The notes beneath the pieces were generated by a model, which was not told where the DNA came from, made no database searches, and was given only the letters and a program-made list of their open reading frames with translations. A DNA stretch of 51,713 bases, taken from positions 1 through 51,713 of the forward strand of contig CAIVPX010000153.1 in the NCBI GenBank assembly GCA_903907905.1. Direction: 5' to 3'. The position numbers were made by a program, and so were the translations under genes. Position 1 is the stretch's first letter; the number at the start of each line of letters is the position of its first letter. This DNA is from an uncultured bacterium (lineage in GTDB: Bacteria; Pseudomonadota; Gammaproteobacteria; Burkholderiales; Burkholderiaceae_E). Of this stretch, positions 28,324 through 37,991 are shown piece after piece.

Positions 28324-29312
28324 CTGACCGGATCGAGGCGATTGATCCGCGCAGCCTCGGGCGAGTGGCGGTGCTGATGGGCGGCTCGTCAGCCGAGCGA
28401 GAGGTGTCGCTGATGTCGGGCGCGGGCGTGCTGCAGGCGCTGCGCAGTCGAGGGGTCGATGCGCTGACCTTTGACCCGGCCGAGCGCGACCTCGGTGAGT
28501 TGCGCAGTCTGGGTGTTGCGCGTGCGTTCATCGCGCTGCACGGGCGCTTTGGCGAGGACGGTAGCGTGCAGGGGGCGCTGGAGTTGCTGCGCATCCCTTA
28601 CACCGGTTCGGGGGTGCTCGCCTCGGCTATTGCCATGGACAAGGCCTGCACCAAGGACATCTGGCGCGCACGCGGGTTGGCGACGCCGGCTTTTTCCCGA
28701 GTCTGCGATGCCGGGGCGGCGCGCCAAGCCGCGCGTGAGATCGGCTTTCCGCTTGTGGTCAAGCCCAGCCGAGAGGGCTCCAGTCTAGGATTTGCGCGGG
28801 TCGAGTCGTTTGATGCCTTGGATCGAGCGGTTGCCCAGGCCAGCCGATTCGATCGTGACGTGATCGTCGAACGATTCATCGATGGGGCGGAGCTCACCGT
28901 CGCCATCCTCGGCTCAGGGGCCGGGGCGCGCGCACTGCCGGTGATCGAAATTCGTGCACCCGCCGGCAATTACGACTACGAGAACAAGTACTTCAACGAC
29001 GACACGGGCTACGTCTGCCCGGCCCCGCTGGCGCCAGCGCTCGCCGCCCGGGTGGCCGAGCTTTCCTTGCAGGCCTACCGTGCGATTGGCTGCGAGGGCT
29101 GGGGCCGGGTGGATCTGATGCTGGCGCGTGCCGGACTCGAGCCCTGGCTGCTTGAGGTCAACACCTCGCCGGGCATGACCGGGCATTCGTTGGTCCCGAT
29201 GGCCGCGCGGGCGGCTGGCATGTCTTACGAGGATCTGTGCCTGGGCGTTCTGGCCTCGGCGAGCCTGAAGATCGCGGCGGCCGGTCATCCGCCGCGTAAG
29301 GAGCGAGCATGA
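28320..29312 (+). CDS. ddl: D-alanine--D-alanine ligase
   Basis: An ATP-grasp enzyme that makes the D-Ala-D-Ala dipeptide used by MurF. Motifs are [59 protein letters not shown] and the metal/ATP end [19 protein letters not shown]. 330 residues. The ATG at 28320 is in an ATGA overlap with murC; a longer frame from 28218 would lie inside murC. This is the DdlB-type copy found in division clusters. The final residues overlap ftsQ by four bases. Confidence 0.96.
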   Translation: MTDRIEAIDPRSLGRVAVLMGGSSAEREVSLMSGAGVLQALRSRGVDALTFDPAERDLGELRSLGVARAFIALHGRFGEDGSVQGALELLRIPYTGSGVLASAIAMDKACTKDIWRARGLATPAFSRVCDAGAARQAAREIGFPLVVKPSREGSSLGFARVESFDALDRAVAQASRFDRDVIVERFIDGAELTVAILGSGAGARALPVIEIRAPAGNYDYENKYFNDDTGYVCPAPLAPALAARVAELSLQAYRAIGCEGWGRVDLMLARAGLEPWLLEVNTSPGMTGHSLVPMAARAAGMSYEDLCLGVLASASLKIAAAGHPPRKERA

Positions 29313-30097
29313 GTACTGCCTGGCACGACACCAAGCTGCTCAATTCGGTCGCCAACGGGGTGTTCGCGGTGGCGCTGGCGGCCTCGCTCACGGCCTCGCT
29401 CTGGTGGCTGTCTCAGCGACCGATGTTCTCCATCCGTCAGGTGCGGGTCGAGGCCGAACCCGGACACCCCCTGCGCTATGTCCACGAACCGGTGCTCCGT
29501 ACCGTGGTCGGTGAGCGGGTCGGGGGCAACTTCTTTGCCCTTGATCTGCAGGAGATCCGCGCAGCCTTTGAGGCGGTGCCCTGGGTCCGACGGGCCACGG
29601 TGCGTCGGGTCTGGCCCGATTCGCTGCACGTCAGCCTCGAAGAGCATCGCGCCTTTGCGATCTGGAACCAGGGCGGACTGCTCAACACCCACGGTGAAGC
29701 CTTTTCGGCCAACCTCGACGAGGCCGAGGAAGAGTCGGCGCTGCCGCGTTTTGCGGGACCGGCCGGCAGTGAGCGCCTGGTGATGGACCGGTACGTTGAA
29801 CTGGTCGACGCGCTCAAGCCCCTCAAGCTCCACCCCGACCAGCTCGAGCTCTCGGCACGCCAGGCCTGGACCGTCAAACTCAGTGACGGCACCACTTTGC
29901 TGCTCGGTCGCGACCAGGGGGTGGCGATCCCCGAGCGCCTGGCCCGCTGGGCCGAGGTGTACCCGCAGGTTGCTAGCCGCATCGGGCAGCGGGCGCAGAC
30001 CGTTGATCTGCGCTACCCGAACGGGTTTGCAATTCGTCCGATCGCCTACGGCGACTCGAAAGAGTTGCGGCCGCAGGGCGCCGCAGGCAAGCCATGA
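29309..30097 (+). CDS. ftsQ: Cell division protein FtsQ
   Basis: A bitopic inner-membrane divisome scaffold that recruits FtsB and FtsL. A short cytoplasmic tail and one membrane helix (about residues 15-35) are followed by the POTRA domain, [20 protein letters not shown]. The beta domain starts near [23 protein letters not shown] and contains NTHGEAF and [13 protein letters not shown]. 262 residues, normal. The start overlaps the ddl stop (ATGA). The stop lies 22 bases before the ftsA ATG. Confidence 0.94.
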   Translation: MSTAWHDTKLLNSVANGVFAVALAASLTASLWWLSQRPMFSIRQVRVEAEPGHPLRYVHEPVLRTVVGERVGGNFFALDLQEIRAAFEAVPWVRRATVRRVWPDSLHVSLEEHRAFAIWNQGGLLNTHGEAFSANLDEAEEESALPRFAGPAGSERLVMDRYVELVDALKPLKLHPDQLELSARQAWTVKLSDGTTLLLGRDQGVAIPERLARWAEVYPQVASRIGQRAQTVDLRYPNGFAIRPIAYGDSKELRPQGAAGKP

Positions 30098-30119
30098 ACC
30101 GAATCATCGAGGCACGCGC

Positions 30120-31352
30120 ATGAGCAGGGATGCAAAGGATCTGATCGTCGGGCTGGACATCGGGACCTCCAAGGTGGTGGCCATCGTCGCGCAGATGCAC
30201 GCCGACGGCCACTACGAGGTTGTGGGCCTGGGCCAGCACGAGGCCAACGGCCTCAGAAAGGGCGTCGTCGTCAACATCGAGAACACGGTGGCCTCGATCC
30301 AGCGCGCGCTCGAAGAGGCCGAACTGATGGCCGACTGCAAGATCCGGACCGTTTACACGGGCATTGCCGGCAATCACATCCGCAGTTTCAACTCGAGCGG
30401 CATGGTGGCGATCAAGGACCAGGAGGTGAGCGAGGCCGACATGGCCCGCGTGATTGAAACCGCCAAGGCCGTGAACATCCCCACTGACCAGCAGATCCTG
30501 CATGTGCTGCCGCAGGAGTTCATCATCGATGGGCAGGAGGACATCCGCGAGCCGATCGGGATGAGCGGCGTGCGCCTGGAGGTCAAGGTGCACATCGTCA
30601 CGGGCGCGGTGTCGGCGGCCCAGAACATCGTGAAGTGCGTGCGGCGCTGCGGACTCGAGGTCCAGGACCTGATTCTGCAGCCGCTTGCCTCGTCAATCTC
30701 CATCCTGTCGCAGGACGAAAAGGAGCTGGGCGCGGTGCTGGTCGATATCGGCGGCGGCACGACCGACATCGCCATCTTCACCGCTGGGGCAATCCGGCAC
30801 ACGGCCGTCATTCCGATCGCAGGCGATCAGATCACCAACGACATCGCGATGGCGCTGCGCACTCCCACGCAAGACGCCGAGGAAATCAAGCTGCGCTACG
30901 GCATCGCCAAGCAGGCGCTGGTCGACCCCAACGAGCGGATCGAGGTGCCCGGTCTGGGCGACCGGGGCCCCCGGCAATTGTCGCGCCAGGCGCTGGCGGC
31001 CGTGATCGAGCCCCGGGTCGAAGAATTGTTCTCGCTGGTTCATCAGGTGATTCGCGAATCGGGCTACGAGGAGCTGCTCTCCTCGGGCATCGTGATCACC
31101 GGCGGCACCGCGCTGCTGCCCGGTGTGGCCGAACTCGCCGAGGACATTTTCCTGAAGCCGGTCCGGGTGGGCATGCCTGCCTACACCGGCGGTTTGTCGG
31201 ACGTGGTGCGTTCGCCGCGCTACGCCACGGCGGTGGGGCTTCTGGAAGAGGCAAGGCTGCAGAGGTTGAGGGGCAGGAAGGTGGCGGAGCAGGCGGGTTC
31301 CTTCAAGGACACGCTGCGTCGCATGAAAGATTGGTTCATGGGCAATTTCTAA
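30120..31352 (+). CDS. ftsA: Cell division protein FtsA
   Basis: An actin-like ATPase that tethers FtsZ to the membrane and links it to later divisome proteins. The phosphate-1 loop is LIVGLDIGTSKVVAIVA and the phosphate-2 loop VLVDIGGGTTDIAIF. The adenosine motif is GIVITGGTALLPGV. The last residues TLRRMKDWFMGNF form the amphipathic membrane-targeting helix. 410 residues. A longer frame from 29796 is out of phase with ftsQ and not family-like. The ftsZ ATG follows after 10 bases with AAGGAG in between. Confidence 0.96.
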   Translation: MSRDAKDLIVGLDIGTSKVVAIVAQMHADGHYEVVGLGQHEANGLRKGVVVNIENTVASIQRALEEAELMADCKIRTVYTGIAGNHIRSFNSSGMVAIKDQEVSEADMARVIETAKAVNIPTDQQILHVLPQEFIIDGQEDIREPIGMSGVRLEVKVHIVTGAVSAAQNIVKCVRRCGLEVQDLILQPLASSISILSQDEKELGAVLVDIGGGTTDIAIFTAGAIRHTAVIPIAGDQITNDIAMALRTPTQDAEEIKLRYGIAKQALVDPNERIEVPGLGDRGPRQLSRQALAAVIEPRVEELFSLVHQVIRESGYEELLSSGIVITGGTALLPGVAELAEDIFLKPVRVGMPAYTGGLSDVVRSPRYATAVGLLEEARLQRLRGRKVAEQAGSFKDTLRRMKDWFMGNF

Positions 31353-31362
31353 GGAGACCGCG

Positions 31363-32517
31363 ATGAGCTTTGAGATGATCGAGACGGACGTCGAAGGCGC
31401 TGTGATCAAGGTGATCGGCGTCGGGGGTGCTGGCGGCAATGCCGTCAATCACATGGTGCAGCGAGGCGTACAGGGCGTTGATTTCGTCACGCTCAATACT
31501 GATCGGCAAGCGTTGGCGCGCTCGCTGGCCGGCCACACCATTCAGCTCGGCGGCAACGGGCTGGGTGCCGGGGCCCGGCCCGAGGCGGGGCGCGCTGCGG
31601 CCGATGCCATGCGCGATGAAATCCGCGCCGCGCTTCAGGGCGCCCACATGGTGTTTCTCACCGCCGGTATGGGCAAAGGCACTGGTACGGGAGCTTCGCC
31701 CGTGGTGGCCGAAATCGCCAAGGAAATGGGCATCCTCACCGTCGGGGTCGTCACCAAGCCATTCGACTTCGAGGGCTCGCGCAAGATGCAGATCGCCGAA
31801 AACGGCATCGAGCAGCTGGTCGAGCATGTCGACTCGCTGATCGTCGTGCTCAATCAGAAGCTCTTCGAGGTGATGGACGAGGACGCCAGCCTCGAGGACG
31901 CCTTCAAGCGCGCCGATGATGTCCTGCACAACGCGGTCGCGGGCATCGCCGAAATCATCAATGTGCCGGGCCTGGTCAACGTCGATTTTGCCGACGTGCG
32001 CACCGTCATGGGCGAGCAGGGCAAGGCCATGATGGGCATCGGCGAGGCGGGCGGCATCGATCGGGCGCGCATCGCGGCCGAGCAGGCGGTGGCCTCGCCG
32101 CTGCTCGACGGTGTCGACCTTCAGGGCGCGCGCGGGGTGATCGTCAACATCACCGCCAACCGCAGCCTCAAGCTGAAGGAGACCAACGAAGTCATCAACA
32201 CGATCAAGGCCTTCTGCTCGGACGACGCCACGATCATTCACGGCACTGTGTTCGACGAGAACATGACCGACAACCTGCGCGTAACGGTCGTGGCTACCGG
32301 GATCGGCAAGCGCGTCGCCCGCCCTGTACTGGTCCCCCAGCCGCAGCTTCGTACGGGCACCGACAATGCGCCGGTCTCGGGCAACTACGGCAATCTCGAT
32401 GAGCCCGCCATCTGGCGCAATCCGCGGGCCAATGCGGCGGCGCAGGTGCAGGCGCTCGAAGAAAGCGGCGTCGAGCGTTTCGACATCCCGGCCTTCCTGC
32501 GCAAGCAGGCGGACTGA
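31363..32517 (+). CDS. ftsZ: Cell division GTPase FtsZ, with a substituted tubulin signature
   Basis: A tubulin homologue that polymerises into the Z ring with GTP. The core has KVIGVGGAGGNAVNHM and FVTLNTDRQAL. The catalytic synergy region is GLVNVDFADVRTVM. The conserved C-terminal peptide FDIPAFLRKQAD, which binds FtsA and other partners, is intact. 384 residues with a fairly short linker. The signature loop reads GMGKGTGTG instead of the usual GMGGGTGTG: residue 105 is lysine (AAA, 31675-31677). GGN to AAA needs at least two base changes, so one sequencing error cannot explain it. The start ATG 31363 has AAGGAG at spacing 7. Confidence 0.96.
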   Translation: MSFEMIETDVEGAVIKVIGVGGAGGNAVNHMVQRGVQGVDFVTLNTDRQALARSLAGHTIQLGGNGLGAGARPEAGRAAADAMRDEIRAALQGAHMVFLTAGMGKGTGTGASPVVAEIAKEMGILTVGVVTKPFDFEGSRKMQIAENGIEQLVEHVDSLIVVLNQKLFEVMDEDASLEDAFKRADDVLHNAVAGIAEIINVPGLVNVDFADVRTVMGEQGKAMMGIGEAGGIDRARIAAEQAVASPLLDGVDLQGARGVIVNITANRSLKLKETNEVINTIKAFCSDDATIIHGTVFDENMTDNLRVTVVATGIGKRVARPVLVPQPQLRTGTDNAPVSGNYGNLDEPAIWRNPRANAAAQVQALEESGVERFDIPAFLRKQAD

Positions 32518-32579
32518 GGCCTTTAGGGGCCTGGGGCTGGTCGGGACCGCACGGGCCCCATCGGCCTCCGGTTCTGGCA

Positions 32580-32616
32580 GCCCAGGCGGCCGTCTCCCCG
32601 CCTGGGCGGTCTTGTT
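32580..32616 (+). terminator. Terminator of the dcw cluster
   Basis: GCCCAGGCGG (32580-32589), an 8-base loop, then CCGCCTGGGC (32598-32607), followed by the T-rich GGTCTTGTTC. A perfect 10-bp stem located 62 bases after the ftsZ stop. It fits an intrinsic terminator that separates the division genes from the peroxiredoxin and lpxC. Confidence 0.75.
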
Positions 32617-32717
32617 CATCGGCCGATTGACGCGTCGTCTGCGTGCCGTCTGTGCCCGGCGGCGCGGCTTCGACCTGCTATCGATGAGGCCATTGCGGGT
32701 CCGTGAATTGGCCCGGG

Positions 32718-32723
32718 TACAAT
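32718..32723 (+). promoter_or_regulatory. Possible -10 element for the peroxiredoxin gene
   Basis: TACAAT at 32718-32723, about 49 bases before the start codon. The best -35 candidate, TTGCGG, is 19 bases upstream, which is longer than ideal. The preceding terminator makes a local promoter likely, but this one is weakly supported. Confidence 0.4.
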
Positions 32724-32771
32724 TCTTTCCTGATTCCGATCGCCCCCCTTTTCTTCCCAGGAGATTGCGTC

Positions 32772-33275
32772 ATGACCATTCAAGTCGGCGACAAGGTGCC
32801 CGATTCCACCCTGTTCGAATTCATCGAAGTCGAGGGCAACGGCTGCTCCGTCGGCCCCAATGCCTTCAAGATCGAAGACCTCGTCAAAGGCAAGAAAATC
32901 GCGGTCTTCGGGCTGCCGGGCGCCTTCACGCCCACTTGCTCGGCGCAGCATGTGCCCGGTTACGTCAAGCACTTCGATGCGCTCAAGGCCAAGGGTGTGG
33001 ACGAGGTCTGGTGTGTGTCCGTCAATGACGCGTTCGTCATGGGCGCCTGGGCACGCGACCAGAAAGCCGGCGGCAAGGTTCGCATGATGGCCGATGGCAG
33101 TGCCGACTTTGCCCGCAAGCTCGGTCTCGAGCTCGACCTGACCGCGCGCGGCATGGGTGTTCGCATGCAGCGTTTTTCCATGGTGCTGAGTGACGGCGTG
33201 GTCTCGCAGCTCAACATCGAGGCGCCCGGCAAGTTCGAGGTGTCCAGCGCCGAGGCCATGCTCGCCAAGCTCTGA
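32772..33275 (+). CDS. Peroxiredoxin, Prx5 type
   Basis: A thiol peroxidase that reduces hydrogen peroxide and organic hydroperoxides, probably with glutathione/glutaredoxin as reductant. The peroxidatic cysteine is C56 in PGAFTPTCSAQHVPGY, the Prx5 signature. Further cysteines occur near residues 25 and 80. The conserved arginine lies late in the protein (GVRMQRFSMVL). 167 residues, single domain, no glutaredoxin fusion. ATG 32772 is preceded by AGGAGA at spacing 7. It sits between ftsZ and lpxC, apparently with its own promoter. Confidence 0.93.
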   Translation: MTIQVGDKVPDSTLFEFIEVEGNGCSVGPNAFKIEDLVKGKKIAVFGLPGAFTPTCSAQHVPGYVKHFDALKAKGVDEVWCVSVNDAFVMGAWARDQKAGGKVRMMADGSADFARKLGLELDLTARGMGVRMQRFSMVLSDGVVSQLNIEAPGKFEVSSAEAMLAKL

Positions 33276-33296
33276 GCTCGGCCCAGCCCGCGCCTG

Positions 33297-34223
33297 ATGA
33301 TGCGGCAACGCACGATTCGATCCATCGTTCGCACGGTCGGTGTCGGCCTGCATTCCGGCGAGCGGGTCGAACTCGTTCTGCGACCGGCACCTGCCGACAC
33401 CGGGATCGTGTTCAGCCGCACCGACCTCGATCCCCCGGTGAGCATTGCCGCGCGGGCCGACAGCGTCAATGACACGCGGATGGCCTCGACCCTCTCGGCG
33501 GTAGGTCCGGGTGGCGGTGATGCGCGAATCGCCACGGTCGAGCACCTGATGTCGGCGCTCGCCGGGCTTGGCATCGACAACCTCTTCGTCGATGTTGACG
33601 CCGCTGAAATCCCGATTCTCGACGGCTCATCGGCATCCTTCGTGTACCTCATCCGCTCGGTGGGCATTGCCGAGCAGGCAGCGCCCAAGCGATTCATACG
33701 AGTGCTGCGCCCGATTGAGGTGCGCGACGGCGACAAATTTGCCCGACTCGAGCCCCACTTCGGTTTTCGCCTCGATTTTTCGATCAGCTTTGGCCACCCC
33801 GCCATCGATGCGACCGGGCAGCGCATCGAGGTCGACTTTGCTCACATCTCGTACGCCAAGGAAGTGGCCCGCGCACGCACCTTTGGCTTCATGCGCGACG
33901 TTGAAGCCTTGCGCTCGCACGGACTTGCCAAGGGGGGCAATCTTGGCAACGCCATTGTCATGGACGAGTACCGGGTGCTTAACGACGAGGGCCTGAGGGT
34001 CGACGACGAATTTGCCATGCACAAGGTGCTCGATGCCATTGGCGACCTGTATCTCATCGGTCACCCGCTTTTGGCGAGCTACGTGGCGCACAAGTCCGGT
34101 CATGCGCTGAACAATCTGCTCCTTCGTGAACTCCTGGCGCACGCCGACGCATGGGAGTGGGCGAGCTTCAGCCACCTCGGCGAAGCCCCAAAACTGTTTG
34201 AGCTCGACTGGAGCCCGGCCTGA
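33297..34223 (+). CDS. lpxC: UDP-3-O-acyl-GlcNAc deacetylase
   Basis: A zinc deacetylase that catalyses the first committed step of lipid A synthesis. Counting from ATG 33297, the zinc ligands are H83 ([12 protein letters not shown]), H242 and D246 (HKVLDAIGD). The catalytic histidine is in SGHALNN near residue 269. The N-terminal [19 protein letters not shown] is typical. 308 residues. A second ATG follows directly at 33300, so the true start may be one codon later. It follows the peroxiredoxin by 21 bases and may be co-transcribed with it. Confidence 0.96.
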   Translation: MMRQRTIRSIVRTVGVGLHSGERVELVLRPAPADTGIVFSRTDLDPPVSIAARADSVNDTRMASTLSAVGPGGGDARIATVEHLMSALAGLGIDNLFVDVDAAEIPILDGSSASFVYLIRSVGIAEQAAPKRFIRVLRPIEVRDGDKFARLEPHFGFRLDFSISFGHPAIDATGQRIEVDFAHISYAKEVARARTFGFMRDVEALRSHGLAKGGNLGNAIVMDEYRVLNDEGLRVDDEFAMHKVLDAIGDLYLIGHPLLASYVAHKSGHALNNLLLRELLAHADAWEWASFSHLGEAPKLFELDWSPA

Positions 34224-34247
34224 ACGGGCGGTCGTCGCGAGGCTGAG

Positions 34248-34424
34248 GTGCTCTTCTTCCGAGTCCTGCTGTTCGCGGGCGCCCTCGCCTTGGGAGTGTG
34301 CCTGCTGGGATGGGGCTTCACCCGCGATCATCGCTGGTTGCGTCTGGCCATGCTCTGCGCGGGCGGCACGGCGCTGCTGGCGCTGGTCTTTTTCGCCGGA
34401 CTTTTCGCTGAGCGCCTGGGCTGA
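34248..34424 (+). CDS. Small two-helix membrane protein
   Basis: A 58-residue frame starting at GTG 34248, with AGG five bases upstream, and ending at TGA 34422-34424. It encodes two hydrophobic stretches, about residues 2-22 (LFFRVLLFAGALALGVCLLG) and 32-54, joined by the charged turn TRDHRWLR. The hairpin topology, the position 24 bases after lpxC on the same strand, and similar small proteins I recall at this place in other Burkholderiales suggest it is real. The function is unknown. The charged turn is on one side of the membrane and both ends on the other. Confidence 0.65.
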   Translation: MLFFRVLLFAGALALGVCLLGWGFTRDHRWLRLAMLCAGGTALLALVFFAGLFAERLG

Positions 34425-34537
34425 AGGCCTGAACCGAGCGCTTGGGCCGCGCCCGCTTGGCCTGCAACCGCCGCCAGCAGGACTTCGCCCGCGCGCCCGC
34501 GCAGCCAAAGGGTGCCCAGGCGGCGAGCCCCGCGCCC

Positions 34538-34981
34538 TCAGCTCGGCCGACGATGCTGGCGCAGCAGGGCCCCGAGCGCGTCGCGCAGGCTGTCCGAGCG
34601 CGCCTCCTGCCGCAGGGTATGCAGCGCCTCAAGCGCGCTGGCCGGGATGGGTGCGCGGGGCGCCGGGGGCTGCCGGCGCGGGTCGCCATCAGCGCCTCGC
34701 CGCGTTCGCACCCGCAACTGGGATACCCTCACGCCGCGGCTCTGCATGGCGTTCACCACACTGGGGGCGAGTTGCCGCAGCCGGGCGGCGGCCGCAGAGT
34801 GGCCGGCCGCCACGACCAGCGTGTCGCCTTCCAGGGACAGCACCTCCACGGCGCCGTGCGGGTAGGCCCGATTGAGCAGCGCCTGCAGTTCGACCATGCC
34901 TGAGATTTTCGACGCGAGCCCCTGGAAGGCAGGCTCGGTCTGCAGCCAGTCGATCGCGGCGCGTTGAGCGGGGGCGGACAT
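34538..34981 (-). CDS. dciA: DUF721 family protein, DciA-like helicase loader
   Basis: DciA is the widespread bacterial loader of the replicative helicase DnaB, used where the phage-derived DnaC is absent. The protein begins [19 protein letters not shown]. The DUF721 core is [41 protein letters not shown], a KH-like alpha/beta region in the N-terminal half. The C-terminal part is arginine/proline-rich and probably flexible. The ATG at 34981 has GAGG at spacing 6; the longer frame from 35128 adds non-conserved sequence. 147 residues. It diverges from secA with 197 bases between. The DciA role is inferred from family membership. Confidence 0.85.
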   Translation of the reverse strand: MSAPAQRAAIDWLQTEPAFQGLASKISGMVELQALLNRAYPHGAVEVLSLEGDTLVVAAGHSAAAARLRQLAPSVVNAMQSRGVRVSQLRVRTRRGADGDPRRQPPAPRAPIPASALEALHTLRQEARSDSLRDALGALLRQHRRPS

Positions 34982-35101
34982 GTTGGACCTCGGCGGACCT
35001 GAAATGTTTGCGGATCGCGCGGCGTTCTGACGGGGCGCAAGCCCCGCCCTTAACGCCTGCGCCGAGGCTAACACGCCGCGCGGCTTGCGGCCGAGCCCCC
35101 G

Positions 35102-35110
35102 TGCTAGACT
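35102..35110 (+). promoter_or_regulatory. Possible extended -10 promoter of secA
   Basis: TGC followed by TAGACT (35105-35110), an extended -10 arrangement 69 bases before the secA ATG. No correctly spaced -35 hexamer is visible. The region lies in the divergent gap with dciA. Confidence 0.4.
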
Positions 35111-35178
35111 CGCGCGCTTACAAGACATGCCTGTCCGCCCGCCGATCCGGGCGTGTTTTTGCGGGCGGCCACCTACCC

Positions 35179-37971
35179 ATGCTCCAAAAATTCCTCACCA
35201 AGCTTTTCGGCAGTCGCAATGAGCGACTGCTCAAGCAGTATCGCAAGACGGTCGCAACGATCAATGCGCTCGAATCCCGCGTGCAACCGCTGTCGGACGA
35301 GGCGCTGGCCGCTCGGACGGTCGAATTTCGTGAGCGCCTCGCCAAGGGCGAGACGCTGGATGCGCTGCTGCCCGAAGCCTTTGCAGTCTGCCGCGAGGCG
35401 GCGGTTCGCGCCCTGGGCATGCGGCATTTCGATGTTCAGCTCATCGGCGGGATGGTGCTGCATGACGGCAAGATTGCCGAGATGCGGACGGGCGAAGGCA
35501 AGACCCTTACCGCGACCTTGCCGGTCTACCTCAATGCACTGGCCGGGCGTGGCGTGCACGTCGTGACGGTCAACGACTATCTGGCAAGCCGCGACGCGCA
35601 ATGGATGGGCAAGGTCTATCGCTTCCTGGGCCTGAGCGTGGGCACCATCCTGTCGCAGCAGTCCACCGAGGACAAGCGGATTGCCTATGCGGCCGATATC
35701 ACGTACGGCACCAACAACGAGTTCGGTTTTGACTATCTGCGCGACAACATGGAGCACACGGTGGCCGACCGCCGCCAGCGTAGCCTGCAGTTTGCGATCG
35801 TCGACGAGGTTGACTCCATCCTGATCGATGAGGCGCGCACGCCGCTCATCATCTCCGGCCAGGCTGAAGATCACACCGAGCTCTATATGCGGGTCAATGC
35901 GGTGCCGCCGCTGCTGGCCGAGATGGCCTCCGAGCCCAAGCCCAATGAGTCTGAGCCGCCGGGCGATTACTGGGTCGACCGTAAGTCGCATCAGGTGTAC
36001 CTGTCGGATGCGGGCCACGAGAAGGCCGAGAAGATCCTGGAAGATCTGGGGCTGCTCGGGGCCGGCGCCAGCCTGTACGACGCCGCCAACATTGCCCTGA
36101 TGCATCACCTCATGGCGGCACTGCGCGCCCACACCCTGTACTTCCGCGATCAGCATTACGTCGTGCAAAACGCCGAGGTGATCATCGTCGACGAGTTCAC
36201 GGGGCGCCTGATGCCCGGACGCCGCTGGTCGGACGGTCTGCATCAGGCGGTCGAGGCCAAGGAAGGCGCCCAGATCCAGGCCGAAAACCAGACGCTCGCC
36301 TCGATCACCTTTCAGAACTATTTCCGGATGTACGGCAAGCTCGCCGGCATGACCGGCACCGCCGACACCGAGGCCTACGAGTTCCAGGAAATCTACGGGC
36401 TCGAGACGGTGGTCATTCCGACGCATCGGCCTATGGTGCGCGATGACCGCCAGGACCAGGTGTTTCGCACGATCCGCGAGAAGTACAGCGCCATCATTGC
36501 CGATATTCGAGACTGTTACGAGCGTGGCCAGCCCGTGCTGGTGGGTACGACGTCCATCGAGAATTCCGAGCTGCTCTCGGGGCTGCTCACCGAGCACAAG
36601 CTGCCGCATCAGGTGCTCAATGCCAAGCAGCATGCCCGAGAGGCCGAGATCGTGATCCAGGCGGGCCGACCCGGTATGATCACCATCGCTACCAACATGG
36701 CCGGCCGGGGCACCGACATCGTGCTCGGCGGCAACATCTCCCGAGAGATCGACGCGATGCTGGCCGATGAGTCGCTTGCCGAGGCCGAGCGAAGCGCCCG
36801 CGTTCAGGCGCTCAAGGCCGACTGGCAGGCGCTTCACGACCGGGTGATCGGCGCGGGCGGGCTTCACATCGTCGGCACCGAGCGACACGAATCGAGGCGA
36901 ATCGACAACCAGCTGCGTGGCCGTTCGGGTAGGCAGGGCGATCCGGGCTCCTCGCGCTTTTACCTGTCGATGGAAGACCCGCTGCTGCGTATTTTCGCGG
37001 GCGATCGGCTCAAGGCCATCATGGATCGCCTGAAATTGCCCGAGGGCGAGGCGATCGAGGCCGGCATGGTCTCGCGGGCCATCGAGTCCGCGCAGCGCAA
37101 GGTCGAGGCCCGCAATTTCGATATCCGCAAGCAGCTGCTCGAGTACGACGACGTCGCCAACGACCAGCGCAAGATCATCTATGCCGACCGCAACGCGCTG
37201 CTCGAGGCGAGCGAGTTCACCGAGCGCATCACCGATCTGCGTCACCAGGTGTTTACCGAACTCGTCCGGGCGCACGTTCCGGCCGAGTCGGTTGAGGAAC
37301 AGTGGGACCTTGCCGGACTGCAGAAGGGCCTTGAGAGCGAGTGGTTGCTGCCGGTGCCGTTGGCCGAGATCGTCGCGTCGAGCGAACAGATCACCGACGA
37401 CGATCTGCTGGGTGCGGTGCTGGCTGCCGCCGACGGGCAGTACGCCGCCAAGATCGAGATGGTGGGGGCGGAGGCATTTGTCGGCTTCGAACGCTCGGTA
37501 CTTCTGCAGGTCATCGATCAGCACTGGCGTGAGCATCTGGGCACGCTCGATCATCTGCGTCAGGGCATCCACCTGCGTGGCTATGCCCAAAAGAACCCCA
37601 AGCAGGAATACAAGCGCGAGGCTTTCGAGTTGTTCGCGCTCATGCAAAGCCGCATCCGCAATGACGTCACACGCATCCTCATGACCGTTCGGGTCGAAAG
37701 CGCCGAGCAGGCTCAGGCGGCCGAGCAGCAACTGGCGCCGGCCGAGTATGCCAACGTCAGCTACGCGCATGCCGACTTCAGCGAGGCAGTCGAATCGGCC
37801 GGTTCCACGGCCGACGCCGAGCAGATTGCCCTGGCGCTGCAGCAGGCACCCGCTGCCGATGACAGTGCGCAGCAGCCCTTCAAGCGTTACGGCCGCAAGA
37901 TCGGCCGCAATGACCCCTGCCCCTGCGGTTCGGGCAGAAAATACAAGGCTTGTCACGGCCGCCTGGCCTGA
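35179..37971 (+). CDS. secA: Preprotein translocase ATPase SecA
   Basis: The motor that pushes unfolded preproteins through SecYEG. Walker A TGEGKT has its lysine at residue 108, and Walker B begins at D209 ([17 protein letters not shown]), both at the E. coli positions. [17 protein letters not shown] and [19 protein letters not shown] mark nucleotide-binding domain 2. The C-terminus carries the zinc motif with C914, C916, C925 and H926 ([13 protein letters not shown]), which binds SecB and ribosomes. 930 residues, full length. The start at ATG 35179 ([18 protein letters not shown]) matches the family; the frame extends upstream without conservation. Confidence 0.97.
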   Translation: MLQKFLTKLFGSRNERLLKQYRKTVATINALESRVQPLSDEALAARTVEFRERLAKGETLDALLPEAFAVCREAAVRALGMRHFDVQLIGGMVLHDGKIAEMRTGEGKTLTATLPVYLNALAGRGVHVVTVNDYLASRDAQWMGKVYRFLGLSVGTILSQQSTEDKRIAYAADITYGTNNEFGFDYLRDNMEHTVADRRQRSLQFAIVDEVDSILIDEARTPLIISGQAEDHTELYMRVNAVPPLLAEMASEPKPNESEPPGDYWVDRKSHQVYLSDAGHEKAEKILEDLGLLGAGASLYDAANIALMHHLMAALRAHTLYFRDQHYVVQNAEVIIVDEFTGRLMPGRRWSDGLHQAVEAKEGAQIQAENQTLASITFQNYFRMYGKLAGMTGTADTEAYEFQEIYGLETVVIPTHRPMVRDDRQDQVFRTIREKYSAIIADIRDCYERGQPVLVGTTSIENSELLSGLLTEHKLPHQVLNAKQHAREAEIVIQAGRPGMITIATNMAGRGTDIVLGGNISREIDAMLADESLAEAERSARVQALKADWQALHDRVIGAGGLHIVGTERHESRRIDNQLRGRSGRQGDPGSSRFYLSMEDPLLRIFAGDRLKAIMDRLKLPEGEAIEAGMVSRAIESAQRKVEARNFDIRKQLLEYDDVANDQRKIIYADRNALLEASEFTERITDLRHQVFTELVRAHVPAESVEEQWDLAGLQKGLESEWLLPVPLAEIVASSEQITDDDLLGAVLAAADGQYAAKIEMVGAEAFVGFERSVLLQVIDQHWREHLGTLDHLRQGIHLRGYAQKNPKQEYKREAFELFALMQSRIRNDVTRILMTVRVESAEQAQAAEQQLAPAEYANVSYAHADFSEAVESAGSTADAEQIALALQQAPAADDSAQQPFKRYGRKIGRNDPCPCGSGRKYKACHGRLA

Positions 37972-37991
37972 TCCGTTTCGCGGAGCGCGCG

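Noticed and set aside
31336-32619. 427-residue minus-strand frame opposite ftsZ
   Set aside because: Antisense shadow; it spans the ftsZ terminator and has no family features.
35173-37956. 927-residue minus-strand open frame opposite secA
   Set aside because: It is a mirror of secA caused by high GC third positions. The composition is low-complexity (His/Arg/Leu/Asp rich), no domain is recognisable, and the plus-strand frame has complete SecA motifs.
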